The notes beneath the pieces were generated by a model that was not told the DNA's origin, made no database searches, and worked only from the letters and a program-made list of their open reading frames with translations. The translations under genes were made by a program, and so were the position numbers. This document shows, in pieces, positions 48,918 through 59,330 of a stretch of DNA of 64,000 nucleotides. This DNA is from Icerya purchasi (taxonomy: Eukaryota > Arthropoda > Insecta > Hemiptera > Monophlebidae): contig CM077115.1 of assembly GCA_039619475.1 (NCBI GenBank), positions 588,963,643 to 589,027,642 on the forward strand. The letters are read 5' to 3'. Position 1 is the stretch's first letter. Each line of letters begins with the position of its first letter.

Positions 48918-49766
48918 TCATTTCTGTGTCAGAAGATCAGAAACGTGTTCTTTTGACATGATGCGTATAACCGGTGTTAATTCGCTTTTACGTGCGTAGA
49001 TTTTACCACCATGTACCCATACAAACTTCCAATCGGCATCGCGTAGACCTCTCGCACATGCAAACAGTTTCGAGTTATTTATCGTTAGCTGTTCGTTTAC
49101 AAAAATACTTCCCTCACCCTTGAAACCGATGTCTGCTTGTGTTGGCTTTTTTACACGGCAGTTTTTTAGCACCTGATCCTTTACTATTCTCCGGACGAAC
49201 TTAACAATGACGGCCGGGTGCATTTGTATGGGCGACTTAAGCAAACGATGGCAAGCATCAATGTCTTGCTTGCAAATCGGAGTATCTATCGCTTTTCCCA
49301 GTTTCTCCATTACATCAATCAGGTTTTCGTCGGGCGAGCGCGGGATGTTTGAGACAATCACACAGTTTCTTCGTGTATATTGTTCTAGTTGTTCTACTCT
49401 CGCCGCTAAATCGGCGTTCTGTTTACGCAGCGCTTCATTCTCCTCCCGCGCTGCACTCATCGCCGTCATCATCTCAGTCATGCGCTGCTCGAACGATAAC
49501 TGCATGTCCTGCATCCTGTCGTTCAACGCTCGCATCTCACTCATCAACGGCTTTAAAGCAGCATCCAGCATACTGCCCGCATCAGAATCATTTGCACGGC
49601 AGGAGGCACATCTCCATGCCCCCTTACACCTCTTAGACATGTTTGCCCAGGTGCTCGACTGAACACCGGAGCAGTCGAAATCCAATGTACGCAGGCAGCG
49701 GGGACATGTGACGTAGTCGCCATCGACCGGCAAATCGTTTGAGCACTTTGCGCAAATAGCCGACAT
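48918..49766 (-). CDS. ORF1 with PHD-like finger and coiled coil, CR1/Daphne-like element
   Basis: The protein would package the element RNA. Numbering from MSAICAKCS at 49766 (preferred over the Met at 49814 because the zinc motif begins right after it), residues 1-55 form a PHD-like finger: CAKC, CPRC, DFDC and WRCASC. The His normally found before the sixth Cys is Asp here. Residues about 65-130 are a coiled coil (MQDLSFEQRM-like heptads, then ARVEQLEQYTRR). Residues 125-280 resemble the domain found in many non-LTR ORF1 proteins: CVIVSNIPRSPDENLIDVME, then CHRLLKS, then IFVNEQLT. The frame is unbroken for 282 codons. It is clearly richer in G and C than the ORF2 it should pair with. Confidence 0.8.
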   Translation of the reverse strand: MSAICAKCSNDLPVDGDYVTCPRCLRTLDFDCSGVQSSTWANMSKRCKGAWRCASCRANDSDAGSMLDAALKPLMSEMRALNDRMQDMQLSFEQRMTEMMTAMSAAREENEALRKQNADLAARVEQLEQYTRRNCVIVSNIPRSPDENLIDVMEKLGKAIDTPICKQDIDACHRLLKSPIQMHPAVIVKFVRRIVKDQVLKNCRVKKPTQADIGFKGEGSIFVNEQLTINNSKLFACARGLRDADWKFVWVHGGKIYARKSELTPVIRIMSKEHVSDLLTQK

Positions 49767-49814
49767 AATACTGATTTTAATTACTGATAAAGAAATACGA
49801 GTAAAATTTACCAA

Positions 49815-50045
49815 GTTCAGCTACACCGCCAATATGAACGCGGAACCAAAAACAGCGATCTACAACTTCTTTTTTAGCGATAAAACGGCAAATTATTAAG
49901 ACTTTCAGAAAACAAATATTTGTACCATGTAGATCTTTTAAAATTCTGTATTTTGGTTAAAAAATAAATCAACAAATACAACTTTTTCAGTACGAAAAAA
50001 CACTTTAAAACAGGAGTAAAAACAAACACAACCGTCACGTAATTC
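49815..50045. other. Upstream region of ORF1
   Basis: Likely 5' untranslated region of the CR1/Daphne-like element, abutting the 3' end of the next I-like copy. No internal promoter motif is recognised. Confidence 0.35.
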
Positions 50046-50062
50046 ACAAATAATACAAATGA

Positions 50063-50340
50063 TCATAATTTAGTTATTAAGTTGTTGGTACTGAGTAGCA
50101 TTTGTATGCGCGCTAGGTCTTTTGATAATATAGTTGACAGAGGAATACCGGCAAAAGCGAAGTGGTCGAACGCCATACATTGTAGCAGTAGATGTTCTAC
50201 CGAAGGGTAAGAAGGGCCGGAACAGAAAGGGCACGTGGATGGGGGAAGGGTACCCCCAAGTATATAATTGTGTGAGACCGCCATATGCCCAACTCGCAAC
50301 CGATTTAACACACCATATTCTCGACGCGTAAGGTAAAGAG
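50063..50340 (-). pseudogene. I-like ORF2 C-terminal tail (distal part)
   Basis: Reads LYLTRREYGVLNRLRVGHMA and then HNYILGG and CPFCSGPSYPSVEHLLLQC, the conserved helical block and zinc-type C..C..H..C of I-like ORF2 ends. The upstream part of the same frame lies beyond the Penelope-like insertion, at 50958 and higher, where the reading ends ADPWFP just before the target-site duplication. Confidence 0.75.
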
Positions 50341-50442
50341 AAGGGAACCATGGATAAAGATTTTAAACTTTCGTGGTGTTTGTTATTAACCAGTTGTCGA
50401 TTTTTTTCGGTAACAACCACGTCCATATTTTTTTCTTCGATT

Positions 50443-50477
50443 GACGCTTCGAATAGTAGTGCTCTATTCATCATCAG
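50443..50477 (-). ncRNA. Hammerhead-type motif, left arm
   Basis: On the minus strand: CTGATGA, an extra T, helix II GAATAG/CTATTC with a 7-base loop, then GAAGCGTC. Compared with the right arm, A to G in GAAGCGTC turns one stem III pair into a wobble. Stem I is GGTT with AATC, including one wobble pair. Probably weaker than its partner. Confidence 0.6.
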
Positions 50478-50532
50478 AACCATAAATGAAACGACCAAGG
50501 AGGAAACCAGTCCTTAAATAGATAAGCCAACA

Positions 50533-50790
50533 TCACATCCGACCTTCTGATTGGCTAATGTTATTTCCACTTTTTATTAGGCCGATAACTGTCTTCCAGT
50601 TTGAATCAACTTTTATACCATCATCTTTATTACAATTTTTATATTTTTCTATTTCAATCGCCTCTCTGATTAGACGTTTACTTGCGTTTTCGATCTTCGC
50701 TATTATTTTTGCGTCTTGAAACTTTATCTCATATTTCGTGCGCTCTACGTGTTCAGCCCACCGCGGATTTTTCAATATGTCTATGTCGAC
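50533..50790 (-). pseudogene. End of a Penelope-like GIY-YIG ORF
   Basis: The frame reads NPRWAEHVERTKYEIKFQDA, then ENASKRLIREAIEIEKYKN and DSNWKTVI, matching the last part of Penelope GIY-YIG proteins (helix after YIG, then the I-E-I..N block). The GIY and YIG signatures are lost by 5' truncation; the sequence enters directly from the inverted arm near 50794. The frame stops at 50533. Confidence 0.65.
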
Positions 50791-50852
50791 AGTCTGATGT
50801 TGGCTTATCTATTTAAGGACTGGTTTCCTCCTTGGTCGTTTCATTTATGGTT

Positions 50853-50887
50853 CTGATGATGAATAGAGCACTACTATTCGAAACGTC
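50853..50887 (+). ncRNA. Hammerhead-type motif, right arm
   Basis: CTGATGA at 50853-50859, one extra T, helix II GAATAG (50861-50866) with CTATTC (50874-50879), then GAAACGTC at 50880-50887. ACGT forms the palindromic stem III seen in Penelope-type hammerheads and the final C would be the cleavage site. GGTT before and AACC after the core pair as a perfect 4-bp stem I. All conserved core positions are present. Confidence 0.7.
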
Positions 50888-50957
50888 AACCGAAGAAAAA
50901 AATATGGACGTGGTTGTTACCGAAAACAATCGACAACTGATTAAGGGAACCATGGAT

Positions 50958-51661
50958 CAGCCGTAAATTGTATGCTCTTCATAAAAGATTGATCCCTTTG
51001 CCACTGGCTGATCCACTCAGCCATCATACGTTCATGGAAATAAATCTTCACTTTGCATATTGGTGGCGCTGCAAACGGCATTGGTGCGAGCAGAGCTGAT
51101 TTGGACGCCATGTCAGCTCGCTCGTTGCCTTGAATTCAAGAGCGTTACCTGATTTCTTGCTTGATGTAGCAGCTTTAACATGTAATTGACCTTCAGGGCT
51201 AAGATATCCATGTTGTTCTGTGAGGAAATCGATTTTAGAGAAGCCGAAGAGTCAGTCATTAAAAGTATGCTTCTATCTGTACATCCTGACTCCAAACAAG
51301 TTACGAGGCTACTGTATACGGCGTACAATTCTGCTTCCTGTACCGAGCAATAGTCATTTAGACGCAACGAAGTGATTTCACCACCGATTTCATATGCGCA
51401 CGTGGTTGGAGATGGGGAAATTTGCGGGTCTGCTTTGGAAGCATCAGTATATATATGCAAAGCGTTGGGATAACTATTGATTTTTTCGGCAATGCGGTGA
51501 GTTATGTCCACACCCGGTCCGCGAAATATTGCCTCCAAGAGAGATGTGTCTATTTTTGCGGAGATCTTCCCACGGGGGAAGTTTGTAATAAGGGGTGTCA
51601 GGATTTGGCAGTTGTACGCCACTATCAATAGTTTGTTTGAATAATCCAGTGATTGGGTCAC
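50958..51661 (-). pseudogene. I-like ORF2 RNase H region with internal deletion
   Basis: RNase H blocks are visible: LHIYTDASKADPQ (first Asp), VQEAELYAVY (Glu) and LLMTDSSASL (second Asp). At about 51130 the frame jumps: VTLL is joined to out-of-frame GNERADMASKSAL, so the WVPSHAG block has been deleted together with a frameshift. The following frame reads AEWISQWQRDQSFMKS and ADPWFP up to the Penelope-like insertion. The final catalytic Asp (GNERAD) is kept in this copy, unlike the GNERVN copies. Confidence 0.75.
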
Positions 51662-51716
51662 TAGGGAAAGAAGGGAGCGGAATATCAGTACTGTTTGAGA
51701 ATGAATTAATTTTGTA

Positions 51717-52358
51717 CTAATGAAGGTACCGGTGGGTTAAATCGCGTGCGGTAATAGAAGAACGGATCAGGGGAAGTGGGGGTATGCCGCTAAGGAAACA
51801 AGTACTTGCTGATGGAGAAGTTCGATGAAGACCAAGAATTAATCGGATAGATGTATGTTGTGTTGGATCAAGTGACCTGAGTAACGACTGACTAGCCGAG
51901 GAGTACACCTGACACCCGTAGGTTAATCTGGAAAGGATAAGGGCTTTATAAATGGTGATAAGTAGCTTGGGATAAATATTGAATTTAGGACTTAACAAGT
52001 ATTTTATAATGGAGAGGTTCTTCATATACATTTATTTTTAAGCTTGGAAATATGAGGAGAAGAGGACAGAGCGGAATCAAAAACTAGACCTAGAAATTTC
52101 ACAGAACTGGAGAAAGGAAGAGGAGAATTATTGAGATGAAGGCGAATTTCTTGGTTATCTCTGTGCAGACGACTCCTATGGAAATTGACACATGAAGTTT
52201 TGGAAGCCCATTGTGTACAGCCCATGTATATAGCTCATTAATTGTCGTTTGGAGGATGGACTGGGCATTGGATAGAAGATTGGATGAGATTGATATATTC
52301 AGATCATCAATAAATAATCGGGATGTTACTGGCGATTTAATACAGCAGGAAATGTCAT
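51717..52358 (-). pseudogene. I-like ORF2 reverse transcriptase tail
   Basis: Begins after the truncation with NDISCCIKSPVTSRLFIDDL, where the catalytic box is FIDD, and continues in shifted frames through VKFLGLVFDSALSSSPHI and LSRLTYGCQVYSSASQS to IRLILGLHRTSP. Three overlapping frames are needed, so at least two frameshifts are present. It joins the RNase H region at 51661. Confidence 0.75.
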
Positions 52359-52374
52359 TAAAAAAAAAAAAAAA

Positions 52375-53080
52375 ATGTTGCGCAGAATACAATATTCGTT
52401 AATAATTAAAACGAACTCGTCGGACAAGGAAAAAATCACAAAATCAATGTATAATATTAGTTTCTACGTCGTCAACAAAAAAGGGATCCCTAGTAACTTT
52501 CCTGCTTATTTTCTTTTAATGAACAATGAAGAAATTAAAAAAGAATTATTTCAATCAATGCAGCCATACTGCGAACAAAAAAGTCTAGTGGATGATTTAA
52601 AACTTGAAAACACGTATATTAGAATAAACCGAGGAGTTAAGAATAACAAAACCTACGTAAAAACAGTTATACAAGTATCATCCAGTTTATATAATAACTT
52701 AATTAATATCGGATATATTCCTCTTGAATGGAGAATCTGTCATGTCCATAGACATATATTCAGTTTATATTTATAACTTAATTAATATCGGATATATTCC
52801 TATTGAATGGAAAATCTGTCATGTCTATAAACATATAGAAGTAACACAATGTTTTAACTGTGCTGGTTTTGGACATAAAGCAAAGAATTGTAAACTATCC
52901 AAAAAAAAAATAAATCCCATTAAAGAATCGATAAATAGAAATCGTTGTCCTAATTGTGAATACTCTAATACAACAAAAAACACAGAATTCGATGCAAATC
53001 ACAAACATTATCAGCTATCAAAATGTCCAATAACAAACAGAACATTAAACTTTCTAGATTTAAACTCTAACTATGAATGA
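52375..53080 (+). pseudogene. R1-like ORF1 with zinc knuckles, internally duplicated
   Basis: Encodes the element's RNA-binding protein. After an N-terminal part without recognisable domain it has IGYIPLEWRICHV, then CFNCAGFGHKAKNC (a CCHC knuckle), then CPNCE..H..C and KCPI. Multiple knuckles at this position are typical of R1-clade ORF1. A 79-bp segment starting CAGTTTATAT at 52683 is repeated in tandem at 52761, which repeats IGYIP.EW and shifts the frame. The stop at 53078-53080 overlaps the ORF2 start as ATGA, a linkage seen in R1-type elements. The protein is shorter than usual because the 5' end is lost. Confidence 0.7.
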
Positions 53081-54343
53081 TGGCAGGTAGTGCTCAATTA
53101 AGGAAAAAGTTTTATAAATCTAAATTAACAGAATTAAACTGCTTAACGCTAAATGTGGGCAGAACCAAATACCAGCAGTCAAAAATTTTACAAAATATGA
53201 AGTATGACATTATTATAATCACAGAACCAAATAATACAAAAACAATAAATTAACAGGTGATAATAACAATTACGACAGTGGCATTTGCAGTACCGAAGAA
53301 TTTTAAAGTACAAACTATTAAAGAAACAAAAAATGTCTTACTACTTAAAATAGAAGATTTTATTTTAATAGCATGTTACTTCTCATCAAATGAACCGATC
53401 GAAGATAAAATTGGAATCTTACAAAACTATTTAAACTTAAATAATACCAACGGACAAGATTATACCGGCTGGTGATTTCGAGATCATCGTTATATGAAGA
53501 GACAGATCATAAAAGTAATAAAAGAGTTAACATTTCGGAAGAATTTATAATAAGCAAACAAATTAAAAATGATTATAATATTAAAACTTAGCGTAATAAA
53601 AATGGTAGTAGTGTAATTGGTCTAGTCTTAACCAACGAAAAAATCTGTGATCGAATTGGAAAAATTGAGATGAAATGTGCGAATTGTCGTCAGAGTAAGA
53701 TTTAAAATCAAAAATAGTTCAGTGAAAAAATATGAACAACAAATCAAAACAATTGATTACAATAATTGAGGAATTTGTTATAAAAGAAATTTTTAACCAA
53801 CAAATTAACCAGATATTTACATCGACAGATGAACTATTACTGAATAAATAGTTGAACAAAATCATGAATGAAATCCGAAAAAATATTAGAAATAAAAGCG
53901 AGGATGTAAAACTGGTAAAAAAACAACTAAGGTGGAACACTACATTAGAAGAATATAAAAAAATTGTGAAACAACTGACCAAATTAAAATATACATGTAT
54001 AAAAACAAAAAGAAAAATTATGAACTAAATAAGACACTCAAATTACTGAAAGAAACTAGTGCAAGAGACAAAAACAAATTAGAAGCGTGGAAGCAACCAG
54101 TTGCCAATTCATCGGTGTGGGGCAAGCCGTATAAAGTTTTTATGGAGAACCATAGAAAATTTAATACAAAGGGGAAATTACTACAGATGAAAAATAAAAA
54201 TATAAATTAATAAACAGTGCACTTTTTCCTAAAGTGGTTGATGAAGTTTGGATAAACGATGCAATACGGAATTGTAAATTAGACAAAGTAGATGAATTAA
54301 CCATTACGAAAATAATTAAAATGCGTAACAACATAAAGGCCAA
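53077..54343 (+). pseudogene. R1-like ORF2, endonuclease and start of reverse transcriptase
   Basis: ORF2 starts at the ATG at 53077, overlapping the ORF1 stop. The endonuclease reads LNCLTLNVGRTKYQQSKILQ, then IIIITEPNN with the catalytic Glu, an in-frame TAA at about 53252, IACYFSSNEPIEDKI, then a shifted IIPAGDFEIIVI where the family's GDFN has become GDFE. Farther on, SSVIGLVLTNEKI matches the next endonuclease block. Multiple frameshifts follow. VDEVWINDAIRNCKLDKVDE near 54234 is the block just before the reverse transcriptase fingers. The reading is cut off by the poly-T of an I-like insertion at 54344. Confidence 0.65.
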
Positions 54344-55095
54344 TTTTTTTTTTTTTTTTTTTTTTTTTATTAAAATTTTCAAACCGTGGTTAGACCCCGG
54401 GCCGTGTATAATATCTAGACTATTACGGCCCGAGAGTCTCCGGTTACAGGAATGCCCCTAATCCATTGTCCCTGACGAACTTGAAGACTGCACTTTGGTT
54501 CGCTTCTGAGTTTGAGAGAACATGGCTGAGGTTATCAAATCCGTGTCTCGTTCTGGAGGATTGGAATGCAGGGCAGTTTATGAGAATGTGCTCAACCGCC
54601 GGTGGCTCTTGTGCGCGACAGAAAGGACACGTGGTTGGAGGGTGAGCGCCTTCCAACAGGTAGTCGTGGGATAGTCGCGTGTGGCCCAGGCGTAAACGGT
54701 TGAGCGCGCGATGATAAACTCGTAAGGTCCCCTGGGGGGGCCACCATGGCTCTACGGATTTCTTTATATTCTGGAGGTGGGATGGGGTGGAGATGTGTTC
54801 TTGTTTCCACTGTTCCATTATTTGTATTTTTACAGCTTCTGATATTTGAGGGGGCCCAAGTATGCTTTGCGGACTGGGAGCTGTAATGGTTGATTGAGCT
54901 GCTGTGTTAACCCTTTCATTTCCTGGGATTCCCGCGTGACTTGGGACCCACAACACTACTAGCTTATATCCCTTCGATTGTAGCCCTATGATGAGTGCCA
55001 AGACGTGGTTTATTAACCCCCTCCCCGGGGCTCCCCCTCCTAACATCTTAGCCGCCACTAATGAATCTGTTATCAATAGGATGTCCCAATGATAT
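54344..55095 (-). mobile_element. I-like retrotransposon insertion, 5' truncated
   Basis: The 3' poly-A tail is the T run at 54344-54368. The element keeps a 3' untranslated region with a strong small hairpin (CGGGCCGT at 54398-54405 and ACGGCCCG at 54425-54432) and the RNase H to C-terminal part of ORF2. Beyond about 55095 the R1-like sequence resumes. Confidence 0.8.
54444..55095 (-). pseudogene. I-like ORF2 C-terminus: partial RNase H and zinc tail
   Basis: Begins in RNase H as HWDILLITDSLVAAKMLGG (second catalytic Asp), so the first Asp and the Glu are lost by truncation. Next is VLWVPSHAGIPGNERVNTAA, where Asn replaces the final Asp, then SVEPWWPPQGTLRVYHRALN and RLGHTRLSHDYLLEG, and the zinc-type CPFCRAQEPPAVEHILINC. 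The frame is unbroken to the stop at 54444. The frame continues upstream into R1-like antisense sequence by chance, so the first 42 codons of the longer open frame do not belong to it. Confidence 0.8.
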
Positions 55096-55885
55096 CGATC
55101 AAATTTATAATAAATTATAAAAATTTTAAACAAAAACCATATTACATTAATACCTACTATAGTCAATTCGTATTTAAACATCTGCACTTCTCTGGAAATA
55201 TGGTGGAGAGGGAAAATCATTCTGCTAAATAAACCAGATAAGGAACCCTCATCACCAAAAGCTTACAAACCGATAACTTTACTCTCTAATATTGGAAAGA
55301 TTTAAGAAAAAAATAATAAAGCATAAAACTGATGAGGTACTGGATAATAAAATAATACTAAATGAACAACAATATGGATATATAAGAAACAAATCAACGG
55401 AAAAAGCTACTTTGAAATGTATGGAAAGCATTAACAACTAAAAAAGTTATTATAAAATAATATTGTTAATAAATTTTGATATCAGGGGTGCCTTCGATAA
55501 TATAAAGTGGTCAAAAATTATAGAGTGTCTACAACTGAGTAAGTTTGATTCAAGCCTAATAGAAATAATAAAAAACTTCTTAAAAAATAGAGAAATTATT
55601 TTCTAGAATAAGAATAATGAAATAAATTATCGAAGGACACTCACTGCAGGTGTTCCACAAAGATCCATTATTCTGACACCTACTCCTTTGAATATTGCAA
55701 TGGCAAACGTACATAACACGGGACATTATGAAAATGTAAACCTTATAAGTTATGTGGATGGTTTTATTGATTTCAGGAATAAATAATATAGAGAACATTC
55801 TTCGAATAAATCAGAAAATTAACAATATTAACAACGAACTCATTAATCTTGGGCTACATTTAAATCCGGAAAAAAATAATTCAAC
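55096..55885 (+). pseudogene. R1-like ORF2, middle of reverse transcriptase
   Basis: Resumes with NICTSLEIWWRGKI and ILLNKPDKEPSSPKAYKPIT, the first reverse transcriptase blocks, then LLINFDIRGAFDNIKWSKII with the first catalytic Asp, TAGVPQRSII (usually GVPQGS), and LISYVDGFIDF, where the usual YVDD box reads YVDG. It ends NNELINLGLHLNPEKNN at the junction with the next insertion. Several stops interrupt it, and the lost second catalytic Asp confirms inactivity. Confidence 0.7.
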
Positions 55886-56028
55886 ATTTATTTATTTATT
55901 TATTTTATTTATTTTATGTGTCGTACACAGCAACTTAGGCTAGAGACACAGCAAGAAATTACAAAATTATGAACGTTGAAAGAAAGGAAAAAAGGAAAAT
56001 AAACAGAAATTAACAAGGATTAGCAAAA

Positions 56029-59000
56029 TTACAACAACTTTAATAAATTAGACGAATTTAGGAACTGAAATAGTTGGTTAAGCACGGTTTCTTCGTCGCA
56101 CTGCAAATCTTTTAAATTCGATGGTAATCTATGTTGCTTCCGACACTGGTTGTAGACTGGACATTTAATCAGTAGGTGTTCGATGGTCAGCTGACAATCA
56201 CATGTCTGGCACCGGGGCGCAGGTTCTTTATTTAACAGGTATGAGTGTGTAAGGCGAGTGTGCCCAAGTCGTAGTCTGCATAACGTTACCTCCCGTTTTC
56301 TGCTTTCTCGGCTTGAGGAAAGTCATGGTTTCGTGGACGATTTTATGGAGCGTAATTTATTTCCTGTTGGTAACTTTTGCCAATCGCTGTTCCAGATGTT
56401 GTTGAAATGGCATTTGAGCTGAAGTTTAAAGTTGGTAAACCGTACCGTTACGTTTGAAGTTGACGCACGTTTGTTAATCGTTTTGACGGAGCTTTCCGCA
56501 TTTTCAAAGCTCTGTATGCCGCCCTGGGCTCGGTTGCACCATGGTGGTATAGGAGATATCAGGTCCCGGACCAGTACTGGAATTTGGATGTTTAGCTGAT
56601 GTAGAATGGACATAACATGATCAATTGTTGTTTCGTTCTGGTTCTTAGTGGTATCATCTGGTGAGTTTGGCTCTGTGCTCCTTATAATGCTGAAAGCTAG
56701 CACGGTTAGATAAGTTCGTCGCAAATCTAATGGCCACTCCGCTGAATCGCATAGTAGACTCGGTATCGGGGAGGTTCGGAAAGCTCCAGTTGCCAACCTC
56801 AAAGCGGTATGATGGATAATATCCAAACATTTTAGAGCCGCTTTGTTAGCGGAAGCATAGGCTGGTGCACCATAATCCATTTTGGACCTTACAAGGGTAC
56901 GATACAGCATTAATTGATTATGTCTGCTTGCGCCGTAGGTTGTATGTGATAGCTTCCGCAGTAGGTTTAGTTTTTTACCGCAGCTAGTTTTCAATGCGTT
57001 AATGTGTGCTTTCCAAGTGAGTTTGCTATCGAATGTCATTCCTAAATATTTTACTTCGTTTGCGGATGCTATACGGTTGTTATTAACAGTTAAGCTTACT
57101 ATGCGGTCGCACTTTTTCCGTCTACAGAAATGGGTTGCTATGGTTTTTGTTGTTGAAAAACAAAGGCCGTTATCTTCTGACCATTGTTGCAGTCTATCAA
57201 TTGTGCTCTGCAGAACGCTTTCTCCTAGGTTGATATCAGTGCATGGAAGAAATATGCATAAATCGTCTGCAAAAAGGAGTGATTTGACAGGTTTTTGCAC
57301 TTGATTTACAGTATCATTTATCGCGATATTAAACAGTGTTGGGCTGAGGACGGATCCCTGGGGAACTCCTGTCTGTACCGTATGCGGATCAGACAGAACG
57401 GATCCCAATCTTACTTCAAAGCGGCGATCAGAGAGGAAGTTTGCAATAAACATACAAAGGCGACCTTTGAAGTTCCATAAGTGTAAGGTTAAAAGAATTT
57501 TGTATCTCCATATGTTGTCAAATGCTTTCTTGAAATCGAAAAAGACGGCTAATAAGTGGTGCTTGTTTGAGAAAGCTTTACTTATAGAGCGCTGTAACGC
57601 AAGGATCGGATCAATGGTAGATCGTCCTGACTGAAATCCATATTGAATATTTGTAAATAAATTACGTGTTTCGATTTCCCATAGTAGTCTGCCATTGATA
57701 ATTTTTTCTAACACTTTACATAGAACTGATGTAAGAGATATTGGTCTGTAACTATCGAGGAGTGTTGGATTCTTATTTGTCTTGAGAAGTGGGATTATAA
57801 TGGCATTTTTCCATTGCATTGGGAGATTACCTGAGAACCATATTCAATTGTAAATTACAAGCAGAATTTTTAATATAAAGTCAGGTGCATATTTTAAAAG
57901 ATAAATGTGAAAATTATCCGAACCGACTGCTTTCGGTCTAGTACGTTTAATGGCAGTACGTAGTTCTTCCATCGTGATAGGTTGGTTATATGGTTCTTGG
58001 TTGTTGCTGGTAAAGTTAAGACCAAAAGTAGCATTTTTACCAGTATTGGATGATTCTGTATTGTTTATAAATTGATTTTCATTTTTAGTTAACATTGTAA
58101 AAAATTCTGCAAACGCGGCGTTTATTTTGTCAATACTAGTGCATATGTTACTACCGATTTTTATGCATGTTGGTGTAAAGTATGGCGTTGACGTTTCGAT
58201 AGGTTTAATTTTTTTCCACACAACTTTGGTTGGTGTACCAGGATTCAAGGTTGCTACATAGTTCTTCCAGCAGTTTAATTTTGCTTGTTTGAGAATATAC
58301 CTGGCTTTTGCTCGTAGTCTTCTAAAATTCAGATGGTTTTCCATATTCGGGTTCGACTTTAACTTTTTTAAAGCGTTCCGTCTGTTTCTAATTGCAGTTG
58401 CACAGTCCTTAGACCATCAAGGAACTTTTACGCTGCTAGTTTGTATAATAGTTTTATTGGGCGGTGAGCATCTTTTTGCCTGCTCGACGAGTGCGTTTTT
58501 AAACGTCTGCACACTGGTGTCAGTATTGCCCAATGTAATGGTATAACATTGTCATCGAGCTTTGTAATTTAACCAGTTGGTTCTTTTATACTTCGGCAAC
58601 AGATTTACATTGTTTCCAAGATAAGTAGAAGTTTCTGATTGTAACTGGCTTTTTATAATAATCGGAAAATGATCACTTCCACCAAGGTCATGATGTACAT
58701 AAAATTGTATTTTACTGCTCAATTGAGGGGAGCACAAGGCTAAGTCAATATTAGACTATGTTCGATAAGAAAAGTTATAATGAGTTGGCTCCTTTAAATT
58801 AAGCAATGTGAGGTTAAATGCATGAATTGCATTTTCTATGATCTTGCCTCTTGAATTTGTCTTTTTTCTTGACCACATAGGGCTATGAGCGTTCATATCT
58901 CCTAATATTATGAACGGTTTAGGCAGATGCTTTATCAATGAAAAGAAATGTTCTGTAATAATTATCTCTGTAGAATACACAGTGCATATTGTAATCGTTT

Positions 59001-59277
59001 ATTTAAACCAAACTTTGACTGCTAAAAGTGTTCAACTCGTTTATTTCATAATAATATTTTGATTTAACAGCTATTATTAATATGCCACTATGTGCATAGT
59101 CATGTACTGTAGTGAAAATTATTTTATAGCCAGGATACGGAAATTTTGGTTGTTTTTAAGATGCGTTTGCTGGAGACAAATGACAGACGGATTATATTCT
59201 GACAGGATAAGTTTAAGGTCTTCATGGTGTAGATATATGCCATTGCAATTCCACGAAATAAATGTACCTTCCTGCAT
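56029..59277 (-). pseudogene. I-like ORF2: endonuclease, reverse transcriptase, zinc tail
   Basis: The start is MQEGTFISWNCNGIYLHHED at 59277. Endonuclease: ICLQQTHLKNN, LGDMNAHSPMWSRKKTNSRG and GGSDHFPIII. Reverse transcriptase: DSYRPISLTSVLCKVLEK, NIQYGFQSGRSTID, FFDFKKAFDNIWRY, GVPQGSVLSPTLFN and SLLFADDLCIF with the catalytic Asp pair, then VKYLGMTFDSKLTWKAHI. The tail reads LCRLRLGHTRLTHSYLLNKE and CQTCDCQLTIEHLLIKC to the stop at 56029. I see no RNase H domain. Nearly everything is in one frame, broken by in-frame TGA at 56323, 57844, 58417 and 58552, TAG at 58756 and a local double frameshift in the endonuclease (about 58985-59155). Two of the TGA codons sit where relatives have Trp. 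Confidence 0.85.
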
Positions 59278-59330
59278 TTATATTTGTTTATATGACGACT
59301 TGCGGTGATTGTTTTTCCATGTTTGGTCGC

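Larger units (their letters stand above)
50356..50942 (-). mobile_element. Penelope-like element with inverted arms and two hammerhead motifs
   Basis: A 587-bp insertion flanked by a perfect 15-bp target-site duplication AAGGGAACCATGGAT (50341-50355 and 50943-50957). Arms of 145 bp at 50391-50535 and 50795-50939 are inverted copies of each other with few mismatches. The 259 bp between them encode the end of a Penelope-type GIY-YIG protein on the minus strand. Each arm carries a hammerhead-type motif, so the two face opposite ways. The left end has about 35 bp beyond the inverted arm. Confidence 0.88.
50046..52358 (-). mobile_element. I-like retrotransposon, 5' truncated, split by a Penelope-like insertion
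   Basis: A minus-strand copy that starts inside the reverse transcriptase near 52358 and runs through RNase H to the ORF2 end at 50063. It is divided at 50356-50942 by a Penelope-like insertion. Several frameshifts and an internal deletion are present. Its 3' end has no clear poly-A, so the lower boundary is approximate. A run of A at 52359-52375 marks the junction with the R1-like element. Confidence 0.75.

Noticed and set aside
49207..49662. Plus-strand open frame of 151 codons
   Set aside because: Antisense to the PHD and coiled-coil ORF1, which has clear domain structure.
50070..50498. A 142-codon minus-strand open frame
   Set aside because: It runs across the junction of the Penelope-like arm, its target-site duplication and the I-like tail in the wrong frame, so it is a chance frame.
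58188..58196. Hammerhead-like GACGTTTCG (reverse GAAACGTC) inside the I-like ORF2
   Set aside because: No CTGATGA box at a suitable distance on the same strand; it lies in coding sequence.
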